Below are positions 12,385 to 12,862 of a stretch of 12,862 nucleotides of DNA, one piece after another. A model generated the notes under the pieces. The model was not told where the DNA came from and made no database searches. It was given only the letters and a program-made list of their open reading frames with translations. Within the stretch, counting starts at the first letter, position 1, and each line of letters begins with the position of its first letter. The stretch is taken from the NCBI GenBank assembly GCA_003153335.1, contig PLYG01000409.1, forward strand, positions 1 to 12,862, in the 5' to 3' direction. The stretch comes from Betaproteobacteria bacterium. GTDB taxonomy: Bacteria; Pseudomonadota; Gammaproteobacteria; Burkholderiales; Casimicrobiaceae. The position numbers were made by a program, and so were the translations under genes.

Positions 12385-12862
12385 TGGCAGCTCCGGTATC
12401 GTGCGTGGCCAGTGCGACCGCATCGCGGTACGGCGCCCGACCCTTTGCGCTGGCGTCGAGTGCGGCAAATACCAGCGAGCGAAACTGCGGCTGCTTACGC
12501 GCCTCCGCTTCGATGGCGCGCTTGTCGCCCTCCTCGATTGCGGTGCGCAGCGCCCCGCTGCCCACAATCATTTCCATGATCGGCACGCGGCCCTTGAACC
12601 CCTTGCCGTTGCAGTCGGGGCAGCCATCTTCACTGCGTTCGGCAAACGACAGGGCGCGGTCATAGCCGATTTGATCGAGCCAGCGCCGGTCGCTGGCCGT
12701 GAACTCTTTGCGTACGGCACAGTGCGGACAGACACGGTTGAGCAGGCGCTGCGCCACGATGGCCAGTAGCGAAGTGCCCAGCGTGTAGGCATCGACGCCG
12801 AGGTCGGCCAGCCGCACCACAGCGCCGGCGGCGTCGTTGGTGTGCAGGGTGCTGAACACCAG
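12377..12862 (-). CDS. GspE/PilB-type secretion ATPase (partial, C-terminal 161 residues)
   Basis: The reading frame is open to the right edge, so the N-terminal part with Walker A and B is missing. The visible part starts LVFSTLHTNDAAGAVVRLADLGV, the His box of GspE/PilB/PilT ATPases. It continues with 'AQRLLNRVCPHC' and 'CPDCNGKGFKGRVPIMEM', the tetracysteine (CxxC...CxxC) zinc-binding site typical of GspE/PilB assembly ATPases and absent from PilT. Such hexameric ATPases drive type II secretion or type IV pilus assembly. It is joined to the dsbA-like gene by an 8-base overlap. Its presence upstream of an F-type tra operon is unusual, because F-type systems normally use TraC and TraD. It could belong to a type IV pilus locus to the right. 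Confidence 0.88.
   Translation of the reverse strand: MVFSTLHTNDAAGAVVRLADLGVDAYTLGTSLLAIVAQRLLNRVCPHCAVRKEFTASDRRWLDQIGYDRALSFAERSEDGCPDCNGKGFKGRVPIMEMIVGSGALRTAIEEGDKRAIEAEARKQPQFRSLVFAALDASAKGRAPYRDAVALATHDTGAANE

Noticed and set aside
12385..12567. N-terminal extension of the DsbA-like protein to 12567
   Set aside because: It lies fully within the GspE-like gene in another frame; the ATG at 12384 has a good ribosome site and a signal peptide right after it.
1..12862. Insertion sequences, CRISPR array, tRNA or rRNA genes, attachment sites, transfer origin
   Set aside because: No transposase or integrase frame, no spaced repeat array, and no recognisable RNA gene or nic region was seen on either strand.

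Overview
The window holds part of one long operon, entirely on the minus strand, that encodes an F-type (MPF-F, TraA-L-E-K-B-V-C) type IV secretion / conjugation apparatus. The DNA is GC-rich with strong G/C preference at third codon positions. The protein sequences look proteobacterial; a Burkholderiales-like betaproteobacterium or a GC-rich gammaproteobacterium is my best guess, and this is inference only. No replication, integrase or transposase gene is visible, so plasmid and integrative element (ICE) cannot be told apart here.

In transcription order (high to low coordinates) the operon starts with an accessory block. It holds the C-terminal end of a GspE/PilB-type secretion ATPase (12862-12377), a DsbA-like thioredoxin-fold protein with a Tat-type signal and CPFC, a DsbC/DsbG-like protein with CMHC, an unrecognised 133-residue membrane protein, and an OmpA-domain lipoprotein. 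The first four genes overlap by 4 or 8 bases and are probably translationally coupled. Next comes the core: traL, traE (VirB8-like), traK (VirB9-like secretin) and traB (VirB10-like), then the lipoprotein gene traV and an unrecognised 123-residue cytosolic protein. TraE, TraK and TraB all carry long Pro/Gly/Ala-rich low-complexity segments absent from F-plasmid proteins.

Between 4459 and 2901 the layout changes. There are three tandem genes for TraA-like pilins, each predicted to mature to exactly 73 residues. They are preceded by a candidate extended -10 promoter with upstream A-tracts and by a leader with four abutting stem-loops. A perfect 11-bp stem-loop and a direct-repeat/inverted-repeat cluster lie between pilins 1 and 2. 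After the pilins comes traC, the VirB4-like ATPase, which is interrupted by a single in-frame TAA codon, then the start of a TrbI-like gene running off the left edge.

How the parts work together (known of the families): TraV/TraK/TraB form the outer-membrane core complex. TraL/TraE and the TraC ATPase form the inner-membrane assembly platform, TraA pilins polymerise into the pilus, and TrbI acts in pilus extension/retraction. Dsb-like proteins would fold disulfide-containing periplasmic Tra proteins. The points most worth a second look are the pilin trio with its structured leader, the nonsense codon in traC, and the GspE-type ATPase coupled to an F-type transfer operon. Three gaps between 150 and 260 bases (2901-3051, 3667-3914, 4203-4459) hold the regulatory structures; no gap exceeds 300 bases.
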